Positions 22,701 to 32,577 of a stretch of 64,000 bases of DNA are shown here, piece after piece. The notes beneath the pieces are model-generated. The model saw only the letters and a program-made list of their open reading frames with translations, was not told where the DNA came from and did not search any database. Positions within the stretch are counted from its first letter, which is position 1. Each line of letters opens with the position of its first letter. Origin of the DNA: Tetrapyrgos nigripes (Eukaryota > Basidiomycota > Agaricomycetes > Agaricales > Campanellaceae); the NCBI GenBank assembly GCA_013368315.1, contig JAACJM010000034.1, positions 310,001 to 374,000 on the forward strand, in the 5' to 3' direction. The position numbers and the translations under genes were made by a program.

Positions 22701-23616
22701 CATTGTCCAATCTGAAACGAACCAGAATTTAAGCATGGCTGACTCAAACTCTTTGCATCCTCCTCTACCAATGCAAAGCTTTCCACATCAGTCTCCAGCC
22801 TGGCTGACACCCAACCAAGGGCTGAGCACATTTGGTCAAAGTTCTCAGTCTTCACTTTCTCAAAATTTCCCTATGGATGTTGGTTTCCAGGGTATCAACC
22901 AGGAAAGCTTGTTGGGAGTCAAGGGGGCATAAATGCCTGGAATATGAATGGGTGGAACTGCAGATGGGATAGCATGGGATTATGGAGTGGGGACTTTTTT
23001 AATGAGCTGTTGAACAGCTGCACCTCCAAATATACCATTCCAAATGTTAATAGCTCTGCTGTCAATCTATCGCAGGCTTCTCCAATTGTTCCTTTGGCTT
23101 CAGACCCCTCTACCCAGTTGGATTACGCTAAAAACCTCTCAGCAGAACTACTTGCTGCTTCAAACTCCTCAGCAGATACCTCTGCTCATCTGTCCCAAAT
23201 GTCTCAACAGTCGCTTTCAGGCCCCTCTACCCAGTTATATTCTCAATTATTTCCCTTACCAATCAATGGTGCAGGCATCTTTCCTATCACATTTTCTTCA
23301 GAGTCTCTGGGCAGCTCAAGTGTGGAAACCACTAAGGTCAAGAACAAGGCCAAGGCCAAGACAAAGGCCACAAATGTATGCGGAAGAGGCAGAGGTGGGA
23401 GTGGTTTCTGGAAGGGATATGGCAGAGAGGGAATTGGCAGAAAGAGATGAAGTGGATATGGAATCAGCAGAAATGGAGATGGTGGAGGGGGAGATGGATC
23501 AGTCACCCAGAAATGGACCTACTAGCAAGCATCGATCTGAAGAGGACATGGAGGGAAGCGAACTGTCTCCATCACCTGTAGATGCAGATAGTCCTGTCAA
23601 GCATAAACAGCCATGA
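19739..23616 (+). pseudogene. Multicopy agaricomycete gene of unknown function, interrupted
   Basis: From ATG 19739: MAPKKTKKNQTGDT, an intron (GTAAGC to CATCAG, about 19778-19824), then VADAEDEPNWDGG, QKAWLMQHLDGYLACGNQKP, later NNKTAAVLNKAIQNTPKEKR, EVEVYNHLFKKDVNDRV, and a conserved-looking LGEATGWSFFIMARGPDP. The C-terminal half is Ser/Pro/Thr-rich low complexity with tandem VPTGSGxANxAN units (22235-22420), then a basic patch and an acidic end. I recall proteins of this design as highly repeated in mushroom genomes, with no assigned role. A TAG after PKKTG, frame changes near 20040 and 22300, and a 1.17 kb TIR element at 20837-22009 show it is broken. Confidence 0.5.
20837..22009. mobile_element. 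Candidate non-autonomous TIR element (1.17 kb)
   Basis: Left end TGTGTGTCATGCCTGCGTGC matches the complement of the right end (TGTGTGTCACTCCTGCGTGC after one extra base) at 18 of these 20 positions. The insertion is flanked by AATTC on both sides (20832-20836, 22010-22014). It interrupts the plus-strand gene between GNQTSMLNS and HEFKDIYKDFEG. The interior has no convincing ORF but repeats the CACGCAGG/CCTGCGTG motif near 21160 and 21390-21440, which would suit transposase-binding subterminal repeats. Confidence 0.6.
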
Positions 23617-23619
23617 AAC

Positions 23620-24125
23620 AACAGTTTGTTGTTGTCTGATATTGTTGGAGGGAGGCACACCCATGCACCTCCCTCCAATCCAGGGCGTCTGCCTATTACA
23701 CTAACTACGCCAAAAAATTGATGAGGAGTTGCATGGACATTCTTAATTTTCTTGATCCTGATGTACTTATTTGATTTCTTGCAATGTAAGCAGCAGTTTC
23801 TTGGAAAAAATTGGAGTGCTGACAAAGCAAGTAAGCAGAAGAAAGAACAGGTGAAAGGGAAAGTGGTAAGAAGATGTGAGCAAAAAAAAAGATGGTCCAA
23901 GACAAGGTTTGAACTCGAGCAAAGGAAGGAATTTAGATAGATATATTAGCTACTTCACTAAATGGCCACATATAAAGCTCTATGCAAGCTAGCTAAGTAA
24001 ATAGAAATCTATCCATTGCTGGACATAGAAATGCTAAATCATTTGCTAAACCAGCCAAACAGTTTTGCTAGACTGAATTGCTATGGACTGTGCTATTGTG
24101 CTAACTCCTGCTCCCATTGCCACAT
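23620..24125. other. Intergenic sequence
   Basis: No gene recognised except a weak tRNA-like stretch on the minus strand at about 23892-23980. TTGCTA-rich low complexity follows at 24040-24160. Confidence 0.4.
23892..23980 (-). ncRNA. tRNA-like / SINE-like sequence (weak)
   Basis: On the minus strand TAGTGAAGTAG fits the pol III A-box consensus TRGYNNANNNG, GTTCAAACC fits the B-box consensus GWTCRANNC about 45 bases on, and a run of T follows the acceptor-like TTGGACCATC. No clean cloverleaf or anticodon could be assigned by eye, so a tRNA relic or SINE head is more likely than a working tRNA. Confidence 0.25.
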
Positions 24126-24463
24126 CTAGCAATTCAGTTTTGCTAATTCCTGCTCCCATTGCCGCTTTTCTGTGAGTAAGTTCATCAACTCCTCAACCCA
24201 AGGGAAAGGTTCACCCTCCTCTGCAAGACATGACAGTTCCTGGTATATGAGCTTTGGAGGCTTGAGCTCTGCTGATAATAATGGAATAAAACTTTCAAAT
24301 GCACCTCTTGAATTTGATTCCATAATGGATCAGGATGAAGAGAAAGGAGACTTTTTGTTGTGCCATTGAGGTATGTCAAAAAAGTTTCTTCTGATGTTGC
24401 TCCTCTATCCATCCATAAGTGTGTGACTGCTGTGGCAGCAGCCTGATAATCTCCAGCAGTCAC
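24126..24463 (-). CDS. Short hypothetical fragment spanning to the TIR edge
   Basis: Minus-strand frames here (AFESFIPLLSAELKPPKLIY, WVEELMNLLTEKRQWEQEL) look coding but are short and lie just outside the left TIR at 24490. They may be the 3' remnant of a separate gene. No family recognised. Confidence 0.25.
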
Positions 24464-24489
24464 AACAGTGTGTAGATACTTTTTGTGGT

Positions 24490-27400
24490 GGTGGGCACTT
24501 GCAGCAAAGCTTGCTTACTGACTAAGCCACACTGCCACTTCAAATCTTGTCCATCGCCCTCCTTTATCATGTCCTCAAGTACATTTTTGTGTAGAGCATG
24601 TATTACACCTTCAATACCCATCCAAATATCAAAGTAAGTATGCTATTGAATGTACAGTACTAGAAAATGTGCAATTATAAGGAATTATATTATTCTCCTA
24701 TTCATCTACCTCCATATCCTCCTTTTCATACCATTCCTCTTCAGCTCTGGGCTCCACAACCTCCACTTGTGCTATTTGAACCTTCCCAAGTGTATCAGGC
24801 CATTTTCTTCCCATGCCAGTGAGTTCTTGAAGGTAAACTGGGAATGCAGTCATCAAAGCATCAAGCTTGTCTGGGTGGTTAGGGGCCTTGCTCTTCAGTG
24901 GGACACCAGGAACCTCTCTATGCTGCAATGCACCAAGCTGAAGCTCAAGATTATCCCAGGTCCATTTCTTGCTGCTCTTGGGATCCAGTTTGGGTCTGGG
25001 AGTCCCATTAAGTTTGGAAAGGTCCTGAATCATTGGGATCTTTGACAGCTTCTCCCACAATTCTGTTGCTTTTCTCACCCTCACTGCCTCTCTCTCCTGG
25101 TTCATCACAACCACTTGTGCTGCACATCTTTTTGCCTCCAGACCACTAGCATCAATCTGGCGTGCCTCTCACATTATAAAATAATGGTCTTCTTCTTCAA
25201 ACAATGTGTTCATTAAGGATAAGATATGGTTCCATAAATACATTGCTTCAGCATTATACTGATGTAGTGTCAAGGTTGGCCATCCACACATAGAGACACA
25301 AAAACTCCCAAGAAGTCCTTCGTTCACATCATTTGTTGCAGGCATGGAGCCAGCTCATGCTCTTCAGCACTCACCTTGTCAATTAAACCACCTGGAGCAA
25401 ATTCAGATGAGAATTGTGTTCAAGTTGCCAAGGAACTGCAAAGAAAAGCAAGAGTGATAGGTTTGAGGTAAGGCAATGTTTTGGCCAGCTGAAAGACTGC
25501 ATCAACAGCTTCTTTATCATCCCATTCATTTACATCTAGAGTTGCTGTGGCATAAGATGCATTGTCCCCAAACAAGAGTTCGGGATCTTCCACAAGGGTA
25601 CGTATATGAGTCAGGACTTCTGTGTAAAGTGATCCCAGTTCTAATGTGTTCGTTTCCTCAATTCCAGGGCCACAGACAACATCCATGTATGGCTTAGAGA
25701 CAGTGTTTCTGTACAAGACCATTGCACATAGCTCAGTAATGGTGGCTGGGTCCTGGAGTACCTGAAGAAGGTTTTTTTTTCGATATTAGTCTGGGACACA
25801 TTGCTTCTGCTGTAAGGTAATGTCTTCATGAACTCAATGTAGTCTGGCAGTTTGCATATGACATGACAGGCAGCTTCCCTGTGGCTTCCAAAACGTGTTT
25901 TATTCGTTCCTGGAAATCACTGTCTGAAGGCATTGATGTGTAAGTCACATTGTCCCTTCTTCTCATCCTTGTTCTCAAAGAGAGCACTAGCCAAATCCAT
26001 AGCCTTTGCCCCACCACACACTGATTCCTCAAAAGCCTTTTGCTCAATTTCAGAAAGTTTGTCGAGGTCTTTTCCAGGCTCTAAAACCTTGATAAGAATA
26101 GTGGCATTTGATTTATTTGCAAGAAGAATAGGTGCGTCAACCCCCAGTTTCTCCCATTCAGCCATCATCTCTGTGTTCCCTCCCTTGAAGCTGTTCTGGT
26201 CCTTGTGCATGCAGCACCCAGCCCATATAAACAGGTCCAATTCCCATTTATCAGCAGCTGACAACTTGTTGTACTCTGCTTGTCCCAGGTCCTTCAAAAT
26301 CTCACTCATCAATGCATTGTCCCTCTCTGCCTTTTCTAGAGCCAGTAGAGCCTCCCATGCATCATATCAGCCAGCCTCCTCAACCTTCTTCATGTTCCAG
26401 GATGCCAGGTAAAGAACCAAATCCCCAAATTGTATTTGCATTTGACCAAGCCTCTTCATGCCCAGCTCAGCAACCAACTCGTCCTTCTTCCACTACTGTA
26501 TCCCTTCTGCAGTGGCCTTCTCATTATTTGCATGGTCACCACTCATTCCCTTCAGAACTCACAGGAAATCAAGTATTGCGAACTGGCAGTTTAGACACTG
26601 AGCAAGTGGACTGCAGTTGAAGACGTCCTCCAACTCAGTGAGTAGTTCCTTCCAGGAGTTGACTGAGTCTTCACTTGTGTGGTCATTGGGCAACAAGAGG
26701 CAGAAAATCGAATGCATGGCTTCAAGATACTGTTTTCATCATAATTGTTTGAGTGGACAACACTGTGTTTGGCCTTGTAGTTTTCTTTCCTGTGCAATGT
26801 ACTGTCTTGGCTAATGGTTGCACCTTGAAACAGTCATCAGTATACAGTGAGACATTACCTTTAGTGTTTAAGATTTCATAGCCTAACTGTATCTTTGCAG
26901 CAACTCCACCTTCAAGCACAATTCTAAAAACTGTACAGCAGCTGATGTTGAAGTTGAGCCAGATATCAAAGGTGCAGCCCATTATCCTCATAAGCTTCCC
27001 AACTTTTGCTCTGGAGCAACCGGCTGAAATCATCTCCCTAGCCAACTCTCAGCACTTGGTGGAATAAGCTCGACCTTTCCCTTGCCTCTGATTGACAGCA
27101 TTAACAGTTCTTTCCCAAGCAACTGCACATAGTTGTAGTTGGTCTAGCTTCTCTGCTTTGTATGCCAAGGCATATACCTCTTCCCAAAGAGCCTGACGCT
27201 GGTCACTATAAAGGTATGCCATCTGCTTTCCTTCCTCTATCTTCTCTAATAGCTTCCTTCTAGCACCTCGGTGTTCCTTGTCTCTTTTCCTCAACTCTGT
27301 CTCCAACATCTGCACTCTCCTCTCTGAGTTATTGAGCCTCTGCTTGAGCACCAGATTTTCCTTCTTCAGGAGTTGTTTATCTGCTCACAGTCGACAATTA

Positions 27401-28272
27401 CTACATTTTGCACTCTTGAAGTTGAGCACTTGTCTTGCTGCAGACTTGTACTTTTTGCCATTGAATATCTGTTTATGCTTCACTACACCTGTAGGAGGGT
27501 TCAGCTTCAGTGGTACTTGCTGAGAAGTTGGAGAGGGAGAGGGAGTGGAGGAGAGAAAGGTGTCTAGTGATGTAGTGGTGCCATTTTCTTTGTTGTAACA
27601 GTTAGCTCAGGCTCTTGCAAGGGCTTCCTGTTGCTTTTCAGATCTGTTTCTTTGATTCCTATGCTGGTATTGCTTATTTTGTATATTACCCATGGACTAG
27701 AGTGGTTCTAAGGTATTGTGAGAGACTGAAGGTCAGGGAAAGGGTATGCTTGCTTGTATACAAGAGGTTTAATTGCTAAAATAGTTGGTCCCAATATCAT
27801 GAAATCTCATCTGGACTCACTGTAATCAGCTATATGCTAGTTGCCATTGAGGAATGCAGCTTTTCAACAGCAACAGTGACGATGTGACAAGTGTGACAAC
27901 TTTGCATGACATAACATGTGCCAGACTTTAATGAGAAAATCCATGTTTGGCAGTCTTCACCAGGAAAAAATCATCAAATGTGTGTCATTCTTCCATTTTT
28001 TGAGCCAATCCTACTCAAATGAGTAAGACCTTCAATTACTTCAGACAGATTGGCTGGGTCTAAGGTTTCTGACATACAGCAACACAACAATGATCATGGT
28101 TTTCTAATCCCTCTGAACACTTGATAGATTATATGAAACAAATTTATTCTAAACAAGGTTTGGAGCCATAAGAGGCTGCCTTTCAAAAAATCTATGGGCA
28201 GACAATTCATTCTCAGAAGAAATGTGGCTATGCTGCTTAGTCAGTAAGTGAGCTTCACTGTGAGTGCCCACC
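24490..28272 (-). mobile_element. 3.8 kb TIR element with unknown transposase-like gene
   Basis: 38-bp inverted repeats at 24490-24527 and 28235-28272 begin GGTGGGCACT and end CTTACTGACTAAGC. The mismatches are three dinucleotides, each TG on one side and CA on the other. Flanking 8-mers ACTTTTTG (24478-24485) and ACTTTTGG (28273-28280) may be a decayed target duplication, though four extra bases separate the left one from the repeat. The only gene inside is the minus-strand family described at 24698-27567. Confidence 0.65.
24698..27567 (-). pseudogene. Multicopy agaricomycete gene, proposed transposase of the TIR element
   Basis: Read from right to left: a Cys-containing segment (NFKSAKCSNCRL), a coiled coil (NNSERRVQMLETELRKRDKE), ISAGCSRAKVGKLM, VLEGGVAAKIQLGYEI, GMSGDHANNEKATA, then WELDLFIWAGCCMHKDQNS, FKGGNTEM, APILLANKSNATILIK, GGAKAMDLASALFENKDEKK, PYMDVVCGPGIEETNTLELG and DNASYATATLDVNEWDDKE, ending near 24698. 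I remember these landmarks from a large set of mushroom proteins annotated only as hypothetical. Several TGA codons fall where CGA is expected, and frames change repeatedly, so this copy is dead. The transposase role is inferred from its position as sole gene between TIRs and its multicopy nature. Confidence 0.5.
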
Positions 28273-28672
28273 ACTTTTGGCCTTGTCAGTGAGGCTGATG
28301 GTTGTGAGGCGAGTACAGTAGGAGTGGGACGACAACATATCTGGAGAGTACTAGGGCTGAGAAATGCGATGGAAGAATGGTGAACATATTGAGATTGCTA
28401 AAAACTTGCTGGATTGTTTTTGCTGAACAATTGCTAGATGACTCCAAGTTCTCAGCAAAACATTTAGCAGGTTAGATCCATTCTAACCATTTCAAGCGTG
28501 ACAATGAACCAAGGCTTATGTTTTGGACCCCCAATACTCTCATTAACCTGTCCTCAGATTTTCCACTTTTGCTTTTGACCCCAAATACTACCCTCATCCT
28601 GTTGCCAGATTTCCTGTGAAGACTTTTGCAATGCCACAACATTGATTTTTCTGGGTTTTTTCATCTGACTCG
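28273..28672. other. No recognised feature
   Basis: Spacer between the right TIR and the next plus-strand gene, with some TTGCTA low complexity (28385-28450). Confidence 0.4.
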
Positions 28673-29293
28673 GTGCCAAGGGAACTCTGGTTGAACTGGC
28701 TAGAGAGAAAGTGCTGTGTTGCAAATGAAATGGTCTGTCTCAGAGTTTTGCTCAGTATTATCATTGTTTATGACCGAGGGACAATTTTCCGCTGGCAGCT
28801 GGTGGAGCAGATTCCTTCAATTCCTCCACTTACAATACAACAAGAAAATTGGCTGAAGCATTACTGGACAGGTGCCATAGAAGATCTCATTTGGGACAAA
28901 GATGACCACGATGAGATACTGATGTTCATCAACTAGTATGCCAAGTTGATGTCACAATTTCCAGAGACGCATCTTCATCCAGATTCATCCTGGTCAGTTG
29001 GCATCTATGGGGAAATGGTGAGACTGCATCAGGAGGTAAGCGTATATGTGCTCTTTTCTTTGAAACTACTTGTCTTATAACATTCACAGAAGATACACTC
29101 ATTCCTCCAGTAGGAGGCATGTGTAGCAGCCTCAAATTGTACTTATTGGGTCGAGAGAATTGAAGTGATGAGTGTTCCTATTAGTATGGTGACTTATGAG
29201 TGCACAGAGGAAAACAAGAGAAGGGGTGTTGTTTCAACAAGAGTCTGGGAGAGATTTAGTACTGCTCAAGACACCAGTGACTCAGAGGAGGAC

Positions 29294-29947
29294 TAGGGCT
29301 CCTATCAGATCAGATTGGGTCAGATTTGGATGCCATCCACTTGGATTGTGATCTAAAAAAGTCCAATCCACATCCACTGGATGAGCGCAGCTTTGATGCA
29401 CCTTCACTGTATGATGCCTGAGAGTCTTGTTCTGCACTTTTTTTTCAAGTATTTTCATTCAATTCTATGCTTTGAAGTAGAGTACTTATTTTAATTATAC
29501 TACAGAGTCTCTCAAGAATGTTCTCACGCTAAGTAGACTACCATTAGTCTCGTCCCCAGATGCCCTGGATGCCTTTGCTCTGCTTATTGGATAAATCCAG
29601 TGGAGTTCAAAAACAAACTACAGAGATAGCACCAAAGTGGAGCAGAGGCATCCAGGGCATCTGGGGACAAAACTAACTACCATTAAAATTGCAGGTCACT
29701 TTGTAGATTAAAAAATAAAACTAAAATGAGATGTGAGTTACTGTATAGTACCTCAGGAAAGCCCAAGACTGGTCAAAATTTGCCAACAATGAAGAATTTG
29801 CATGCTCCTAACCCATCCACAGATCATCCTCAGATTGGTCAGATGCCATCTGTCAGTTGGTGGAGGAAGAGAAGCACCATCCACATCCAAATCTGAAGCA
29901 GCAATCACTCAGATGGCACCAGATCATCCAATCTGATAGGAGCCCTA
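29294..29947. mobile_element. Non-autonomous hAT (MITE-like, 654 bp)
   Basis: Ends TAGGGCTCCTATCAGAT, nearly the same as the hAT at 10599-13850 (TAGGGCTCCTAGCGGAT). A perfect 8-bp duplication AGGAGGAC flanks it (29286-29293, 29948-29955). No transposase frame inside. It could be cross-mobilised by a hAT like the one at 10.6 kb. It sits in the acidic tail of the 28673-29988 gene. Confidence 0.93.
29545..29675. mobile_element. Nested 131-bp MITE with 8-bp TSD
   Basis: A near-palindromic element inside the 654-bp MITE. Ends are TAGTCTCGTCCCCAGATG and, reversed, TAGTTTTGTCCCCAGATG, with pairing extending through GCCCTGGATGCC. Flanked by ACTACCAT on both sides (29537-29544, 29676-29683). The 8-bp duplication and TAG terminus point to the hAT superfamily. 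Confidence 0.88.
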
Positions 29948-29988
29948 AGGAGGACAAGGATTCAGAGGGAGACGTTGAGAGTGAGTAA

Positions 29989-31050
29989 GGATGTGTAGTT
30001 GTGGATGTGCTAAATTTTTGCTAGAATTTAAGTTGTAAGAAGCAGTGTTTTGCTAAAGTTCTGCCCAAACAAAAAATGAACTCTTCTTGATTGATTGTGT
30101 ATGTTATTGGACAAAGCGTACAGTGTTGTCGTCCTAAGATACAGCCACCATTTCTAGTAACCAGCCTAGATAGTGTGCCATCAGCTTTCTCTGAGGGTAT
30201 TCCTACATAGAAACTCAAAAGCTGAAGGTAATGTAGTTGAGAGACAGAAACAGAAGGGATTTAAAACAACAGAATAGTTCAAGAGGATCCGGCAGAGTGG
30301 ATGTTGAGGGCAGAAAGGAGCAGAGTGATCCAAGCAAAGAATCTGAACCTTGGGGTTGTAATCCCAGAGTAGGATTGGATTCAAAGGCAAGACATAATCC
30401 CACTCAAATTCACATGCTGTTATTGTCGTCGTCATAGACATTGATCACAAGGTCAGGCTCATAGCCAATGCTGACAACAGCATGTACAGCCTCTAGTCTA
30501 TGGAACAGTTCACAATGTTGCCGCTACCTTTATACAGCTGACAAATGCTTATGTAAGTGGCTGTGCAGTACAAATCCGAAGTCAAACCAAAAAAACTTTG
30601 TACCTATTTCCTCAAAATACACTGCTACACTCTACATTACTCTAAGTATGTCCTCCAAACAGGCAGCATGAGCCACCAAAGCCTGTGAATACCATTACCC
30701 CACTACACCTGCAGATCCCAAACACCTTGAATCTACACTGTCAGAACCACTATTTGACATGTAAATGTATTATGTAACACACTTAGTAATATACCATATA
30801 TGGTAATGCACAAAATTGGACCAGATCGAAAACTTCCCAAGTCTATATCTCAGTCAGCTTTCACCCTATTGAAATTCTGTCTTACAGAATTGTTCTACTA
30901 GTCTAATTATCTTGTCGATGCATACGTTGAAATTTCGTGCAAGAAATGGGTAGGAGGATCACAGGGAGCCCTGAAACAGTGACTCCCCTGTTGTGCGAGT
31001 GTATTTTGAGTACATGCAACTTGGCAAGGCTAAGAAGCCTATGGAATGAT
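29989..31050. other. No recognised gene
   Basis: About 1 kb with only short frames. The right end (from about 30900) should be the 3' untranslated end of the YR retrotransposon. No RNA gene or repeat seen. Confidence 0.4.
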
Positions 31051-31365
31051 GATAGTAGAAGTAGAAAGATGTTGGCAGAGTTGAATGTTATGATAGGGGA
31101 GACTGTTTCTTATTCAGAAGAGCAGAGAGAAATAAAGAGTGCTTGCAAATATAAAGGCGAAAAGCCTCAGAAGTCCATCAACCCATTGTCTGGATCAAAT
31201 CCCAGGAGTATCCCAGCAATGTGTAATATGTTGCTCCCCCTGACCTCAGCAAGTGTCCTGCCACATCTTCTTTGAAATAGTGCTTCAGCCTCCTGATGAA
31301 CCACTGTCTTGTTGGTATAGAGCCCTCTTTACATGCGAATAGGTTGGGATGGGCAGGAAAAAGGC
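31050..31365 (-). pseudogene. YR element: tyrosine recombinase catalytic end
   Basis: After removing E2 the frame reads DCLFPAHPNLFACKEG then PTRQWFIRRL (first catalytic Arg), AGHLLRSGGATYYTLLGYSW (H-x-x-R) and, past a TGA where GRW would be expected, RLYICKH with the nucleophilic Tyr (about 31146-31155). These are the R, H-x-x-R and Y signatures of tyrosine recombinases. The reverse-complement frame at 30937-31275 is a shadow. Confidence 0.8.
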
Positions 31366-31900
31366 TGTCATGAATCGCTCCCTACCTATTCATTTCCTTT
31401 CTATTCCTTCTCCCTTATCACCTATTTCCCACTCTACTTACCTTTAAACCCCCTAAACATCAATCACTTCCCATCATCGTCTATAGTTACCATCTCTACA
31501 GATCTATGACTCACACTCTTATCTCCTCCGATTCCTATCTCCACGGACATTCTCACTGTCAATCACTCCGTATGATCCAGTACCTTCATCTATCCATATT
31601 TGACTCATTACTCTCTCGCCCTTGACATTTCCACATGATACCGTCTATTATTACTTACTATTTCCCATCTGTTCACATTTTACTTATGTACCTGTGATCT
31701 TTGTAACCTATTCCTTAGTTCGTTCACTTCATCTCCACTCTGTACTATCACTACGCAGTGTAGAGCCTAGTCAGCTTACCACTCTATCTCTCTATCTCTC
31801 TCTATAGTTCTCTGCCTCTTCGATAAATCTATTCTCTTGTAACTGGCTTTCTCGTATTGTGTGACTTGGGTAGTTATTGAGTGTACCGACAACCTTGACA
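31366..31900 (+). repeat. 5' LTR of E2
   Basis: 535 bp. Inferred transcript start AGTTCGTTCA at 31717-31726, in the same context (CCTTAGTTCGTTCACTTC) as in E1. The TATA-like site seen in E1 (TTATATACC) reads TTATGTACC here. Confidence 0.95.
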
Positions 31901-31902
31901 CT

Positions 31903-31912
31903 TGAATGAACT
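31903..31912 (+). promoter_or_regulatory. Self-complementary primer-binding site of E2
   Basis: TGAATGAACT two bases after the LTR pairs with AGTTCGTTCA (31717-31726) at nine of ten positions. E1 pairs at all ten; the difference is C to T at a CpG. Location and match follow the Tf1 self-priming arrangement. Confidence 0.65.
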
Positions 31913-32122
31913 CCCTTACATCCACCTCACAAACACAAAATCTTTCCATCGTGCTAAAACCTTCCTATCATTCCATCCTTCCCCTACGGTGCTGCAGAAG
32001 CCCAGCAACTCTACCCTGTGTGAGGAGCCTCACAGGTTGGCAGGCGTGAACCGCTCAAGGAGCCGTTACACGAGGTCATCCCCCGTCTACACAGTCTCGA
32101 GACGTAATACCAGACTCGTTAA

Positions 32123-32563
32123 ATCCAAGTAGGGTGGTCAACCGGTTCTGTAATTGAAATCCTAAAAATCCTTCTCACCCTGTCTACCCCATCTTCCCAA
32201 ATTCGCTTCGAACCCGCTGTAACCCCTTCTGACTACGAACGGGTTCCATTTCCCCTCCCTTGTTACATTTTACACACCGAATACTGGGTCTCCCACGGAA
32301 GAAACATAGGAGCGAATCCTTGGAGCTTCAACCAACACTTTGTTTGCACAAGACGTTGGGTGTGGAAACTTACCATAGGTGACGTAATCCTCTCAACATT
32401 TTCATACATAACAGTAAAAGAGGACTTCGATACAGGAGAAACTGTGGTTCAGATTAGAGGACCTCTATTCTTCAGAGAACACATCGACTACTCTCCATCA
32501 TCACCTTCCCCCGACTATGATCTACCATCCTCCTTTATCCTAGGACCCAATTACCTGGTTTAA
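32123..32563 (+). pseudogene. ORF0 of E2: conserved ORF upstream of gag
   Basis: 147 codons without a stop, ending TAA 15 bases before the gag ATG. It aligns with E1 ORF0 (7765-8169) through EYWVSHGRNIGANPWSFN, TRRWVWKLTIGDVILSTF and SSFILGPNYL. The ATG used in E1 is not present at the matching place here; the first in-frame ATG is 32360, which would give only 67 residues. The open frame upstream is still clearly related, so the start codon has probably been lost by mutation or the protein is reached another way. Confidence 0.6.
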
Positions 32564-32577
32564 AGAAGAATTAGTAT

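Larger units (their letters stand above)
28673..29988 (+). pseudogene. Unrecognised gene with acidic C-terminal tail, split by a MITE
   Basis: Plus-strand coding segments: LVEQIPSIPPLTIQQENWL, KHYWTGAIEDLIWDKDDHDE, a TAG where Trp would fit (28935-28937), AKLMSQFPETHLHPDSSW, an intron starting GTAAGC near 29036, then CVAASNCTYWVERIEVMSVP, NKRRGVVSTRVWERF and the acidic run DTSDSEED. The tail resumes after the 654-bp insertion as EEDKDSEGDVESE and stops at 29988. Ending in a Ser/Asp/Glu tail suggests a nuclear or regulatory protein, but no domain is recognised. Confidence 0.4.
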
